Assembly (NCBI GenBank): GCA_947464135.1
Contig: CANHVK010000015.1
Span: forward strand, 1 to 37,608
Direction of reading: 5' to 3'
Origin: Flavobacteriia bacterium
GTDB taxonomy: Bacteria; Bacteroidota; Bacteroidia; Flavobacteriales_D; Crocinitomicaceae
Length of the DNA: 37,608 bases
Shown here: positions 8,153 through 15,341 of the stretch, in pieces
Numbering within the stretch: position 1 is the stretch's first letter
How the letters are laid out: every line of letters begins with the position of its first letter
Made by a program: the position numbers and the translations under genes
The notes under the pieces: model-generated
The model's input: only the letters and a program-made list of their open reading frames with translations
Databases searched by the model: none
Told to the model about the DNA's origin: nothing

Positions 8153-9481
8153 TTATTTTGAGTTAATACTTAAAATGTATTTTGATAGTTCATCTAAATC
8201 ACCCTCTGAAAGAGAACCAAAGGAAGGCATCTGAGGATAATCTGGACGTTTCTTACCAGGAGCCTTAATCCACGCTTTCAATCCATCTCTATTTTCTTTA
8301 TAAATAGATACCATTTCAGTCATTGGAGGACCAACTAATTTTTCTTTCTCTTGATGACACGAAGAACAATTTTTCTTAAATAATCCTGCACCAACGGCAA
8401 ATTCACCTAAAGTTGTATCTGCCTCAACCGTTTCAATTACGGGATGTAAACGTGCATCTTCAGATTGTTTTTGAAACTCTTTCGTTTTTGCAGCAACCAA
8501 TTTTTGATGAGGACTTAAAGCATTGTGTCGATACATTTGTCTACTTCCCCCGTAGATAACAAGATAAAACAAAACAAACGTAACAATCTTTCCATAATAT
8601 ATTCTATTTTCAGGCGCTGCAACCATTGATTTCCAAGTGTAAATTGCAGAAATAACGAGCATAACTCCAGCAGAAATAACACTAATAAGAACATCAAAAC
8701 CATAACCTTTAGAAGGTAACGTAAGGACAACTACAACTCCAAATAAAATTTGCAATCCTAACCCTATAAAAGCAATATTATAGCCTAATTTCATTAAATC
8801 ATTACGTGTTAATTCAGTATACAACTTCTCAACTCTGTAACGTAAACGCTTGTGATAACCAACTAAGAAAACACCTGTAATGGTGATACATGCACCCAAG
8901 AATTCAAAATAGCGAGGGAAAACATTGGGTAAAACTAACGCATCTAAAAATCCACTTACTGTACCCCACTTCTCAGGAAACATCAACAGGTTCACATTCG
9001 TTAAGAAAATAAGTGGAATAAATAAAAATATACCAACAGCAGTAGCAATAATTCCGATATGTACTCTTCTACTTTCAGCTAAAGCATCCCATGTATATTT
9101 ATGTAAATAAGTTAATAAAAAAGCAACAGTAACTAAAGGTATAATCAAAATCCAAGCGAAGCCTGTTAATGCATTTGCAGAATAAAAATAGATAGTATAA
9201 AGGGTATTAATACACAATAAAGGTGCAACACCTAAAACAACTGCCATACTTTTATTAACAGTAATTGTTTTCGCTACTTCGTGTGCAAAAGTATCATATT
9301 CTTTATTTTTTAACCCTTTGATTTGCGCCCATAAAGTAATAATAGACCCGCCGAGCATAAGATTTATAAAAATAATGTGCGCTAAAAATGATACTATTAA
9401 TAAGGTCACTAACAACCATTCAGGTAGAGGTAATTCTAACGGAATATCCTTTGGTATTGGGGTAGAAACTTTGAATAACAT
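8153..9481 (-). CDS. CydA-fold membrane protein with C-terminal cytochrome c domain
   Basis: A 442-residue protein with about eight membrane segments (residues 20-315) and a class I cytochrome c domain at 355-442, with haem-binding CSSCH at 372-376 and a likely axial Met in YPQMPSF (M418). TM1 holds LAHIIFINLMLGG, which lines up with the CydA segment containing the haem ligand His19 (YHFLFVPLTLG). TM8 ends in GGSRQMYR, a possible remnant of the CydA GRQPW motif, and VLPNVFPRYFEF occupies the place of the CydA TM5 start. The acidic pairs of CydA TM3 are not obvious here. I infer the second, more divergent subunit of a bd-superfamily oxidase (a CydA'- or CydB-like partner). The gene starts 5 bp after the stop of the partner subunit. 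Confidence 0.7.
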   Translation of the reverse strand: MLFKVSTPIPKDIPLELPLPEWLLVTLLIVSFLAHIIFINLMLGGSIITLWAQIKGLKNKEYDTFAHEVAKTITVNKSMAVVLGVAPLLCINTLYTIYFYSANALTGFAWILIIPLVTVAFLLTYLHKYTWDALAESRRVHIGIIATAVGIFLFIPLIFLTNVNLLMFPEKWGTVSGFLDALVLPNVFPRYFEFLGACITITGVFLVGYHKRLRYRVEKLYTELTRNDLMKLGYNIAFIGLGLQILFGVVVVLTLPSKGYGFDVLISVISAGVMLVISAIYTWKSMVAAPENRIYYGKIVTFVLFYLVIYGGSRQMYRHNALSPHQKLVAAKTKEFQKQSEDARLHPVIETVEADTTLGEFAVGAGLFKKNCSSCHQEKEKLVGPPMTEMVSIYKENRDGLKAWIKAPGKKRPDYPQMPSFGSLSEGDLDELSKYILSINSK

Positions 9482-9486
9482 AATTC

Positions 9487-10920
9487 TTATTTTTTAAATT
9501 GTTCAACACTGTTAACAGGGTTAATTTTCACCCCTTTTGTTTGTGCTCCTTCGACACTTTCACCTGAAGTTTGTAAACTTTTAATAAAATGTGCTAAAGC
9601 ATCTAACTCTTTTTCATTTCCTGGGAATGGAGGCATATACGTCCTACCCATATGCATATTTGGAATATATCCAGCCACTGAAGCAACATCCAATGGTTTA
9701 CCAAAACCATACATACGTTCGAAAACATAGGTAATAGAATTCACCCCTTTCGCTGTATGACATCTACTACATGTTAACATAAACACATCTCTCCCTGCTT
9801 CAATTTTATTTTCTTCCGTTATTTCAGTCGTTGATGCATACGTTGCATGTTTCAATACACCATCTTTTTTATATAATGGATAATCTTCTACACGTAATAA
9901 GTTTGAGTACATATATCCACCGATAACATAAGGTTTTCTAATAAATTCTCTCACTCTTTCAAACATCCCTAAGAAACCAAAGACAAAAAAACAAGGAATT
10001 ACCACCATCCACATTTTAATTTTACTCGGTGTAAATACACCAAACATTGCTAAAATTAAGACCGAAGAAATGGCAACGATTATTACAATTTTAAGGATAT
10101 CATAGTATTCTTGAAAGTCCATCGTACCAACAGCGGTACTCATATTCTCAACCATAGCTTCAGGTAATACATTCCAATAATTAAACGCAGCAAAAAGAGA
10201 TAATGGAGCCCATACCAAAATCCATTTTGAGGAAAGTTTTACGCTTCTTTTTAATAACTCTTTATTTTTTCGCGCAAAGAAAAAAGCTAATGTCATTCCA
10301 TAAACACCACCAACCAACATAGCAGTAGGAGTTCGAAATAAGAGTTGAGGTAAATAAATCGGATTAAAAACACCATTGATTAATGAATGGTCATTATTCC
10401 AATTTCCTGGATCCATCATAAAACCTAAAATGGCAACAATCAACGCCATAGTAATCCATGAGAAAACTGCTAAAAACCAACCAAAACGAATGTGACGCAT
10501 TTTCGAATGAAGCGATTTATTTGCGTTCTTCCAGGTTAAGAAATAGATTAAAATTAATACTACTTCGGTAACGAAAACTATCCATTCAATAAACCATGCC
10601 CAAAAGAAAACACGAATTAAACTTGCTATAGAAGAGGGACTAATTAATGCCGCAGAAAACCATATCCCCACTCCTGTCATTGCACCAATTGTTGTTGTAA
10701 TAATAAATGCAACTTTCATTTTTTTATAAATGAAGTTATCCCATTCAAAATCAGTTATTTGATTAGATGGTGAATTCTTAACTCCTTTATATTCTAACCA
10801 AGTAATATAAGGAATAAAACCTACAGCAAGTCCATGATTAATAAGGACGTGTAGGATGGCTATCACAGCGATTAAAAATCGATTGTTTAGCCAATCTAAA
10901 TGAAATAAAGGAAAATCCAT
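9487..10920 (-). CDS. CydA-like bd-superfamily oxidase subunit fused to cytochrome c
   Basis: A 477-residue membrane protein. Blocks matching CydA in order: H24 in LHVLINHG (CydA His19 region), TIGAMTGVGIWF (CydA GVATGLTMEF), E112 and E119 in IEWIVFVTEVV (CydA Glu99/Glu107), FMMDPGNW (CydA GWMQNP), FNPIYLPQLLFRTPTAMLVG (CydA TM5), and E325 in EFIRKPYVI (CydA EYGRQPWAI). The quinol-binding Q-loop between CydA TM6 and TM7 is absent, and Phe/Arg stand where the haem b558 ligand His186 should be. The C-terminus (370-477) is a cytochrome c with CSRCH at 384-388 and a likely Met ligand in YMPPFPG (M429). I infer a terminal oxidase that takes electrons from cytochrome c. The start is the ATG at 10920; the TTG at 10950 overlaps a promoter-like GAACTTTG. 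Confidence 0.75.
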   Translation of the reverse strand: MDFPLFHLDWLNNRFLIAVIAILHVLINHGLAVGFIPYITWLEYKGVKNSPSNQITDFEWDNFIYKKMKVAFIITTTIGAMTGVGIWFSAALISPSSIASLIRVFFWAWFIEWIVFVTEVVLILIYFLTWKNANKSLHSKMRHIRFGWFLAVFSWITMALIVAILGFMMDPGNWNNDHSLINGVFNPIYLPQLLFRTPTAMLVGGVYGMTLAFFFARKNKELLKRSVKLSSKWILVWAPLSLFAAFNYWNVLPEAMVENMSTAVGTMDFQEYYDILKIVIIVAISSVLILAMFGVFTPSKIKMWMVVIPCFFVFGFLGMFERVREFIRKPYVIGGYMYSNLLRVEDYPLYKKDGVLKHATYASTTEITEENKIEAGRDVFMLTCSRCHTAKGVNSITYVFERMYGFGKPLDVASVAGYIPNMHMGRTYMPPFPGNEKELDALAHFIKSLQTSGESVEGAQTKGVKINPVNSVEQFKK

Positions 10921-10940
10921 AGTAGTTAATTTTACTCCGA

Positions 10941-10948
10941 CAAAGTTC
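10941..10948 (-). promoter_or_regulatory. Candidate -7 element GAACTTTG (oxidase operon)
   Basis: One mismatch to TAnnTTTG on the minus strand, 20 bp before the ATG at 10920. No -33 match is visible at the usual distance, which would fit an activator-dependent promoter. A TTCAACTTT repeat lies about 24 bp further upstream. Confidence 0.45.
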
Positions 10949-10971
10949 AATCATTCACTTACAAATAGGTA

Positions 10972-10980
10972 TTCAACTTT
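10972..10980 (-). promoter_or_regulatory. Candidate AraC-type operator, copy 1
   Basis: AAAGTTGAA on the minus strand (TTCAACTTT on plus). It is placed just upstream of the candidate -7 of the oxidase operon, where an AraC-type activator usually touches RNA polymerase. Confidence 0.4.
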
Positions 10981-11022
10981 AAAGGCAATGATTTCAATTT
11001 TTACACCCTTGAATTTTAAAAT

Positions 11023-11031
11023 TTCAACTTT
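11023..11031 (-). promoter_or_regulatory. Candidate AraC-type operator, copy 2
   Basis: Second AAAGTTGAA on the minus strand, 51 bp upstream of copy 1. It overlaps a near-palindrome TTGAATTTTAAAATTTCAA at 11010-11028. Confidence 0.38.
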
Positions 11032-11053
11032 TTATTTCGTTTTTTATACCTAA

Positions 11054-11920
11054 TTACATTGTGTCAATACGACGAAACTTCTCTGGCGGAAAACCCGTTT
11101 CACGTTTAAACATTGTAATAAAATAACTAACATGTTCAAATCCAAGTTTATCTGAAATTTCATTTACAGAATCATTCGTATAATGCAATAATCGTTGTGC
11201 TTCAATTATTATTCTTTTGCGAATAATCTCTCCTGCTGTCTTACCTGTCTCTTCTTTACAAATTTTATTTAGGTAATTCGGACTAAGATGCATTTGTTCT
11301 GCAAAATCGCAAGGGAGTTTGTATTTATCAAAATACTTATCAACTAAACTTTCAAACTCTATTATTCTTTCTCGTTTTATGCTCTTCACATAGGTATTAG
11401 GAACGATGGAAAAAGCACGATCAACTTGAAATAATAATATGTTTAAGTAAGATCTCAACACTTTACTACTTGTTTGTTGATGCGTTAAAAACTCATCATA
11501 CATAAAATTTAAAATGTCAAATGATTTTTGAAATTGATTATTATTCAATCGAATGCAAGGTTTTGATTCTTGTTTCAAAAAATCAAATTGATATAAAACG
11601 TTGTTATTGTAACGTAAGGAAAAAAAATCTTCTGTAAAACAGATTACTTTTCCTTTTGCTATTTTATCTATTTGTAATTTATTTACACTTTGGGGTTTGA
11701 TAACAATTGCTTTAGGTTGATCAATAATAACTTTGTGGTTATCTATAATCATTTCTCCAACAGCATTCTCAACGAGATAAAGCGAAAAATAAGTTGATTT
11801 ATGGGGATATTCAAGAATTGGGTGTTTTTCAAGTATTCCTTCTAAATCTTCCATCCATAAATTCTTCACTCCTTGTCCAAACATACCAATCGTGCGTACT
11901 GGTATTTCAGATGAAAACAT
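11054..11920 (-). CDS. AraC-family transcriptional regulator
   Basis: A 288-residue regulator with an N-terminal cupin-like sensing region (about 20-150) and a C-terminal double helix-turn-helix (about 190-285). Typical AraC signatures are LHLSPNYLNKICKEETGKT in the first HTH region and SDKLGFEHVSYFITMFKRET in the second, ending with FPPEKFRR. The ligand is unknown. It lies between the SCO/GxCYL pair and the oxidase operon, all on the minus strand. The motif TTCAACTTT occurs twice in the 133-bp gap after it and once in the gap before it, so I infer that it controls the oxidase genes and perhaps itself. Only 40 bp separate it from the preceding stop codon, so it may also be cotranscribed with the SCO operon. 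Confidence 0.92.
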   Translation of the reverse strand: MFSSEIPVRTIGMFGQGVKNLWMEDLEGILEKHPILEYPHKSTYFSLYLVENAVGEMIIDNHKVIIDQPKAIVIKPQSVNKLQIDKIAKGKVICFTEDFFSLRYNNNVLYQFDFLKQESKPCIRLNNNQFQKSFDILNFMYDEFLTHQQTSSKVLRSYLNILLFQVDRAFSIVPNTYVKSIKRERIIEFESLVDKYFDKYKLPCDFAEQMHLSPNYLNKICKEETGKTAGEIIRKRIIIEAQRLLHYTNDSVNEISDKLGFEHVSYFITMFKRETGFPPEKFRRIDTM

Positions 11921-11926
11921 AAAATA

Positions 11927-11964
11927 TTGATTTTAAAGTGGATAATTCAACTTTCTAAAATCAA
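11927..11964. repeat. Inverted repeat between GxCYL gene stop and araC start
   Basis: TTGATTTTAAAGT (11927-11939) faces ACTTTCTAAAATCAA (11950-11964) with a short spacer and a two-base bulge. It covers the stop codon of the upstream gene and contains the third TTCAACTTT copy. It could be a weak terminator of the SCO operon or an operator for the AraC gene. Confidence 0.5.
11946..11954 (-). promoter_or_regulatory. Candidate AraC-type operator, copy 3
   Basis: Third AAAGTTGAA on the minus strand, 25 bp before the AraC ATG. Its position is compatible with autoregulation. Confidence 0.35.
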
Positions 11965-12338
11965 CATGTTTTTGGAGGATGAAAAAATCGAAACGTATTT
12001 TGACTACGATAGAAATTCTGATAAAGTTTATTTAATGTTTGATTTGAATTTATGATCTCCATATTTGGAATTTCATTTACATACTCTTTTGAAATAAATA
12101 ATTGAATTTCCTTCAATTTAAAATCTGGAAATTTATGTTCTTGCTTATCTACTTTTTTAAATTGTTTGTCTAAATAACAGGAACCTTTACAAACAGGAAT
12201 TTTATCAAATCGATTAATACAAAGATTACTTTCAATATAAGCGCGATTTAAACAAAAATCAATTAATACGAAGGTCTTATAAGTAGCACTAACTACAAAA
12301 ACAGTAACTAAAAGATATGTTATTACCTTCTTAATCAT
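11961..12338 (-). CDS. Small membrane-anchored GxCYL/HPP protein 1
   Basis: A 125-residue protein with an N-terminal membrane segment (about 5-27) and a periplasmic part carrying C40, C50 and C54 in VCKGSCYLDKQ, with a C-terminal FFHPPKTC. A paralogue with the same layout (a Cys, then NCNGKCYLAKQ, ending FHPPTV) is encoded at 13708. I recognise this as a Bacteroidota family of uncharacterised small proteins, but I know of no assigned function. The CxxxC pair matches the spacing of SCO copper sites, and the terminal HPP could add ligands. Its ATG overlaps the SCO stop by 4 bp (ATGA), so the two are translationally coupled, which supports a shared role in thiol or copper handling. Confidence 0.75.
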   Translation of the reverse strand: MIKKVITYLLVTVFVVSATYKTFVLIDFCLNRAYIESNLCINRFDKIPVCKGSCYLDKQFKKVDKQEHKFPDFKLKEIQLFISKEYVNEIPNMEIINSNQTLNKLYQNFYRSQNTFRFFHPPKTC

Positions 12339-12946
12339 TCTTTAACCAATAATTCAATGTCTTTGATTAAGCGTTTTGTTTCCTTTTTGTTTGTACCATC
12401 ATAAACTCCACGAATATGTCTATGTTTATCGACTAACAACAAACCACCACCATGAATATAACCACCTGGTGCAGTGCTGTCTTCTCCCGCTATCGTAAAA
12501 TACCCATTTTCTGCAATGTCATAAATTTCTTTCTTTTCTCCTGTTACAAAATGCCATTTTGAATGAGAAATTCCCAATCTATTTGCATATGCTTTAAGTT
12601 TCTGAATAGTATCATGTTCAGGATCAATAGTATGCGACATGAAAGCAATGCGATTATTATTTAGATAATGCTTATACACTTTCTCTGTTTCTTTGGTCAT
12701 TTTAGGGCATATCGTTGGACAATCCAAAAATATGAAAGAGGCAACGTATATTTTATCTTTAAATGTATTATTATTAATTAGTTGATTATTTTGATTTCTA
12801 AATTCAAAATTTGGAACAATAGGATAATTGGTATCATTTCCGACAATTATAGGATCTCCTAAAATGGGCAATTTTTTGTCCGTTGAAGACAAATTACAAC
12901 CAACTAGTAACACCAAAAAATTACAAAATATAATTAGTCGAAACAT
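12335..12946 (-). CDS. SCO1/SenC family lipoprotein (copper chaperone / thiol protein)
   Basis: A 203-residue lipoprotein (lipobox LLVGC, C17) with a thioredoxin-like fold. The SCO metal site is complete: CPTIC in FLDCPTICPKM and the distant His in YIHGGGLLLVD. SCO proteins deliver copper to the CuA site of cytochrome oxidase or act as thiol-disulphide reductases in the periplasm; here the protein is probably anchored to a membrane facing the periplasm. It heads an operon with a GxCYL/HPP protein and possibly the AraC regulator. The nearby oxidase is bd-like and needs no copper, so either this SCO serves a distant copper oxidase or it works in the copper cluster on the other side. A one-mismatch -7 element, TAATTTTA, lies just upstream. 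Confidence 0.92.
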   Translation of the reverse strand: MFRLIIFCNFLVLLVGCNLSSTDKKLPILGDPIIVGNDTNYPIVPNFEFRNQNNQLINNNTFKDKIYVASFIFLDCPTICPKMTKETEKVYKHYLNNNRIAFMSHTIDPEHDTIQKLKAYANRLGISHSKWHFVTGEKKEIYDIAENGYFTIAGEDSTAPGGYIHGGGLLLVDKHRHIRGVYDGTNKKETKRLIKDIELLVKE

Positions 12947-13022
12947 GACTGTAAAATTATTACAATTATAATTAGTTATGTAAGATGGTAATCTATTTAA
13001 TTAGTCAAAATAAGAAATAAGC

Positions 13023-13057
13023 ATAAAAAATTAAATAGAAAGTATAAAAAATTAAAT
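13023..13057. repeat. Direct repeat with 21-bp period upstream of a promoter
   Basis: The 14-mer ATAAAAAATTAAAT occurs at 13023-13036 and again at 13044-13057, a 21-bp period equal to two helical turns, just upstream of the -33 region of the next gene. Such phasing fits a dimeric regulator site or a bent UP-like AT tract. Confidence 0.45.
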
Positions 13058-13078
13058 CAACTTGCTTTTATATTGAAT

Positions 13079-13086
13079 TTTCTTTG
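13079..13086 (+). promoter_or_regulatory. Candidate -7 element TTTCTTTG
   Basis: One mismatch to TAnnTTTG, 15 bp before the ATG at 13102. The TTG at 13084 that lengthens the frame is the end of this element. Confidence 0.45.
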
Positions 13087-13101
13087 CTGAAAAAATATCC
13101 C

Positions 13102-13599
13102 ATGAAAATCAAATCTACATTTTTAATGATGACAAGTATGATTTTGTCATCATCTATTTTCGCACAAACAAGCGAAGAAATTACATTAAAACCGAACTTT
13201 TATGAAAATTTGTCTGCATTTTACATAATCATTGGAATTATTCTTTTATTAATGATAACGATTAATGTTATCTCAATGGCATTCAAAGGAATGGTTAAAA
13301 AAACTACTGAAATTATACCCTTAGAGAAAAGGAGTGAACGTATTGGTAAATTATTATCTGAATTTAACAAAATGATTATTATCGCTTTATTGCTTTTCAT
13401 TGGTACTTATGTAGTGTCAAACTTAAAATTAACATTTACACTTCCTGGAACTACAACCGAAAAAACACCGTGGTTACAAGTTCATCGTAGTGATTTATGG
13501 TTTTTTATTGGCATCATTCTTATAGAAATCAGCATCGTAGTATTTTTAATGAGAGCATTTAATAAGGTTTTGTTTGTCCATACAAAAAATAAGAATTAA
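13102..13599 (+). CDS. Unknown membrane protein with signal peptide
   Basis: A 165-residue protein. Residues 1-21 form a signal peptide ending SSSIFAQ. Membrane segments follow at about 39-61, 91-107 and 131-152. The loop between the first two is basic (KGMVKKTTE, EKRSERIGK) and therefore probably cytosolic. I recognise no motif: there is no CxxCH and no cysteine or histidine cluster. It starts the plus-strand side of the copper-related region, divergent from SCO and 108 bp before the second GxCYL/HPP gene. Its small size and several spans could suit an accessory or anchoring subunit, but no function can be assigned. The ATG at 13102 is preferred over a TTG that overlaps the -7 element. Confidence 0.72.
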   Translation: MKIKSTFLMMTSMILSSSIFAQTSEEITLKPNFYENLSAFYIIIGIILLLMITINVISMAFKGMVKKTTEIIPLEKRSERIGKLLSEFNKMIIIALLLFIGTYVVSNLKLTFTLPGTTTEKTPWLQVHRSDLWFFIGIILIEISIVVFLMRAFNKVLFVHTKNKN

Positions 13600-13695
13600 A
13601 AAATGTGTCTAAACTTCTTTAGAATCACTTTATGATTATTATCATAAATTTTGATTTTTATGCTAAAATTTAAAAATTTACTCATGTAAAATATC

Positions 13696-13703
13696 TAATT
13701 TTG
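13696..13703 (+). promoter_or_regulatory. Promoter -7 element TAATTTTG (GxCYL/HPP protein 2)
   Basis: Exact TAnnTTTG match ending four bases before the ATG at 13708, so the transcript should be leaderless or nearly so. Confidence 0.6.
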
Positions 13704-13707
13704 CAGC

Positions 13708-14106
13708 ATGAAAAACCTAACATACAAGATTTTTGCTTTTTGTATGATCAGTTTGTTTGTCTCTAACACACTGATCAAAGCAGGTTTATTCATTAATTAT
13801 CAATTTAACAAGGCTGAAATCACACGAAAATATTGTGAGAACAAAGCAAAGCCAATGCTGAATTGTAACGGTAAATGTTATTTAGCAAAACAGTTAGCTA
13901 AAGAACAATCCAAAGAAGAACAATCGAATAAAATTGATTTTGGGAAGTACAAATATGAAACCAACGAATTCACAGTAACTACTCCTGAATTCGGTTTTGA
14001 AAAATATACTGAAGTTAGTCTTTCTCAATCGAAGAAAGATTTCTACTATCAAACGACTTCCTCTGACAAACATACAGGGAATATCTTTCATCCGCCAACA
14101 GTTTAA
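13708..14106 (+). CDS. Small membrane-anchored GxCYL/HPP protein 2
   Basis: A 132-residue paralogue of the protein at 11961-12338: an N-terminal membrane segment (about 7-30), C43, then C53 and C57 in LNCNGKCYLAKQ, a Lys/Glu-rich stretch with AKEQSKEEQ, and the C-terminal IFHPPTV. Both copies share the order Tyr/Asn after the helix, one lone Cys, CxGxCYLxKQ, and terminal HPP. Role unknown; I infer periplasmic metal or thiol handling from the cysteines and from the neighbours (SCO, Met/His-rich barrel, MbnP). It has its own TAATTTTG promoter and is followed by a 195-bp gap containing a palindromic repeat, so it is probably transcribed apart from the barrel gene. Confidence 0.75.
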   Translation: MKNLTYKIFAFCMISLFVSNTLIKAGLFINYQFNKAEITRKYCENKAKPMLNCNGKCYLAKQLAKEQSKEEQSNKIDFGKYKYETNEFTVTTPEFGFEKYTEVSLSQSKKDFYYQTTSSDKHTGNIFHPPTV

Positions 14107-14213
14107 TATCAAATTTAAATGTCAGTATATCAAATTGATGTATTGATATGTAATTGAATTTGGTTTTTGTTTCTTTAGGAAAAGATATAAGTTATAGGTA
14201 TTAATGCATTTTA

Positions 14214-14244
14214 TCACCTCCCTTTATCCCTCCTCAAGGAGGGA
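14214..14244. repeat. Second copy of palindromic intergenic repeat
   Basis: TCACCTCCC (14214-14222) followed by the hairpin TCCCTCCT-CA-AGGAGGGA (14227-14244). It shares the TCACCTCC and CCTC..GAGG units with the element at 734-812 and may be a shortened copy. It could serve as a terminator for the preceding gene. Confidence 0.55.
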
Positions 14245-14301
14245 AAATCAAATTCAATTTAGAATAATCATTTAATTTTCGAATTTGCACAACTTGTTGC
14301 G

Positions 14302-15336
14302 ATGAAACTTTTAGGGTGGATCGTAATACTATTATTTCTAAATCAAGTAATAGCACAAAACGACACAACAAATTATAGCGTTTCCTGTCATTGTATTAGG
14401 AACTTAACTCCGTCGGGTGTAATGATTAGTCATGTGCATCCAAAGTCAGAATGGATGGTAAGTTATCGTTTTACCCAAATGAACATGGGAAAACCGACTA
14501 GTACCTCATCAGATATTTACAATCAATATTTGACGTATACACCATCCATGCGAATGAATATGCACATGCTGATGGCGATGGTAGGTATTACAGATCGATT
14601 GACAGTAATGGGTATGTTTCATTACATGCAAAATAGCATGCCGATGGAAATGATGACAACACATGATCACGATCATTCTCATGCAGATGGACACTCGTCT
14701 ATGGATATGCACACCGATGGATTAGGAGACACAAAACTTTTTGCGATGTATGGGTTGGTTAAAACCGATAACCAGCAATTACTTATTTCCAATGGGGTAA
14801 GTATACCAACTGGTAATTTCTCTGTTCAGGGATCCGCATCAGACATGTTATACGAAGGAAAACGTTATCCCTATATGATGCAATTGGGTTCTGGTTCATG
14901 GGAATACCTGCCAAACATCACCTATGTTTACCAAAAAGAAGACGTAGCATTGAGTTACCAAACAGCTGGAGTAATTCGTTTGAATAACAATACAAATGGT
15001 TATCGGCTTGGAAATGAATGGTACAACACTACTTGGATTGGTTATAATTGGTGGGAGAATATCGGATCTACCCTTCGTGTAGAAGGAACTATTTCTGAAA
15101 CAATTCACGGACAAGATCAACAAGTTTATACATACAATGAAATAGGAGCCAATCCTGCAAATTATGGAGGAACCCGTCTATCTGCTTTTTTGGGCACGTC
15201 GTATGAGCTAGAACTAGGATCATTAACAAATTGTAGAATTGCCCTAGAGTATGGAATTCCATTCTATCAAAAATTAAATGGGATTCAAAACAAGGCAACA
15301 TCTACTTGGAATGCATCATTAAACTTTTCATTTTAA
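14302..15336 (+). CDS. Met/His-rich outer-membrane beta-barrel protein, likely copper-related
   Basis: A 344-residue protein with a signal peptide (residues 1-18, ending VIAQ) and a beta-barrel-like pattern of short amphipathic strands ending in LNFSF, the aromatic C-terminus of outer-membrane proteins. It resembles the 'transporter' barrels grouped with the phenol MetA-type family (inference). Its most striking part is residues 60-137: many Met and His, including MRMNMHMLMAM, then HDHDHSHADGHSSMDMH, typical of copper or silver binding. A CHC motif (C29, H30, C31) follows the signal peptide. It leads a tight run with an MbnP lipoprotein (5 bp later) and a small cytochrome (2 bp later), so I infer an outer-membrane step of copper handling. 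Confidence 0.78.
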   Translation: MKLLGWIVILLFLNQVIAQNDTTNYSVSCHCIRNLTPSGVMISHVHPKSEWMVSYRFTQMNMGKPTSTSSDIYNQYLTYTPSMRMNMHMLMAMVGITDRLTVMGMFHYMQNSMPMEMMTTHDHDHSHADGHSSMDMHTDGLGDTKLFAMYGLVKTDNQQLLISNGVSIPTGNFSVQGSASDMLYEGKRYPYMMQLGSGSWEYLPNITYVYQKEDVALSYQTAGVIRLNNNTNGYRLGNEWYNTTWIGYNWWENIGSTLRVEGTISETIHGQDQQVYTYNEIGANPANYGGTRLSAFLGTSYELELGSLTNCRIALEYGIPFYQKLNGIQNKATSTWNASLNFSF

Positions 15337-15341
15337 CTACT

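Noticed and set aside
8153-10920. Alternative reading of the oxidase genes as NrfD/ActC or alternative complex III subunits
   Set aside because: No iron-sulphur or ActB-like partner is present, and the CydA-type EFIRKPY and Glu-pair blocks favour the bd superfamily.
13894-14112. 72-residue minus-strand frame over GxCYL/HPP protein 2
   Set aside because: The plus-strand gene has a paralogue at 11961-12338, so the antisense frame is a shadow.
14127-14149. ATATCAA / TTGATAT inverted repeat as an operator or terminator
   Set aside because: Short, A/T-only arms in an A/T-rich gap; expected by chance and without a T-run.
14509-14712. His-rich minus-strand frame within the Met/His-rich barrel gene
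   Set aside because: The histidines arise from reverse reading of the Met (ATG -> CAT) and His codons of the real gene.
14613-14715. Met/His-rich tract as a low-complexity assembly artefact or CRISPR-like repeat
   Set aside because: The codons vary, the frame is kept and no exact DNA repeat is present; it is a real metal-binding tract.
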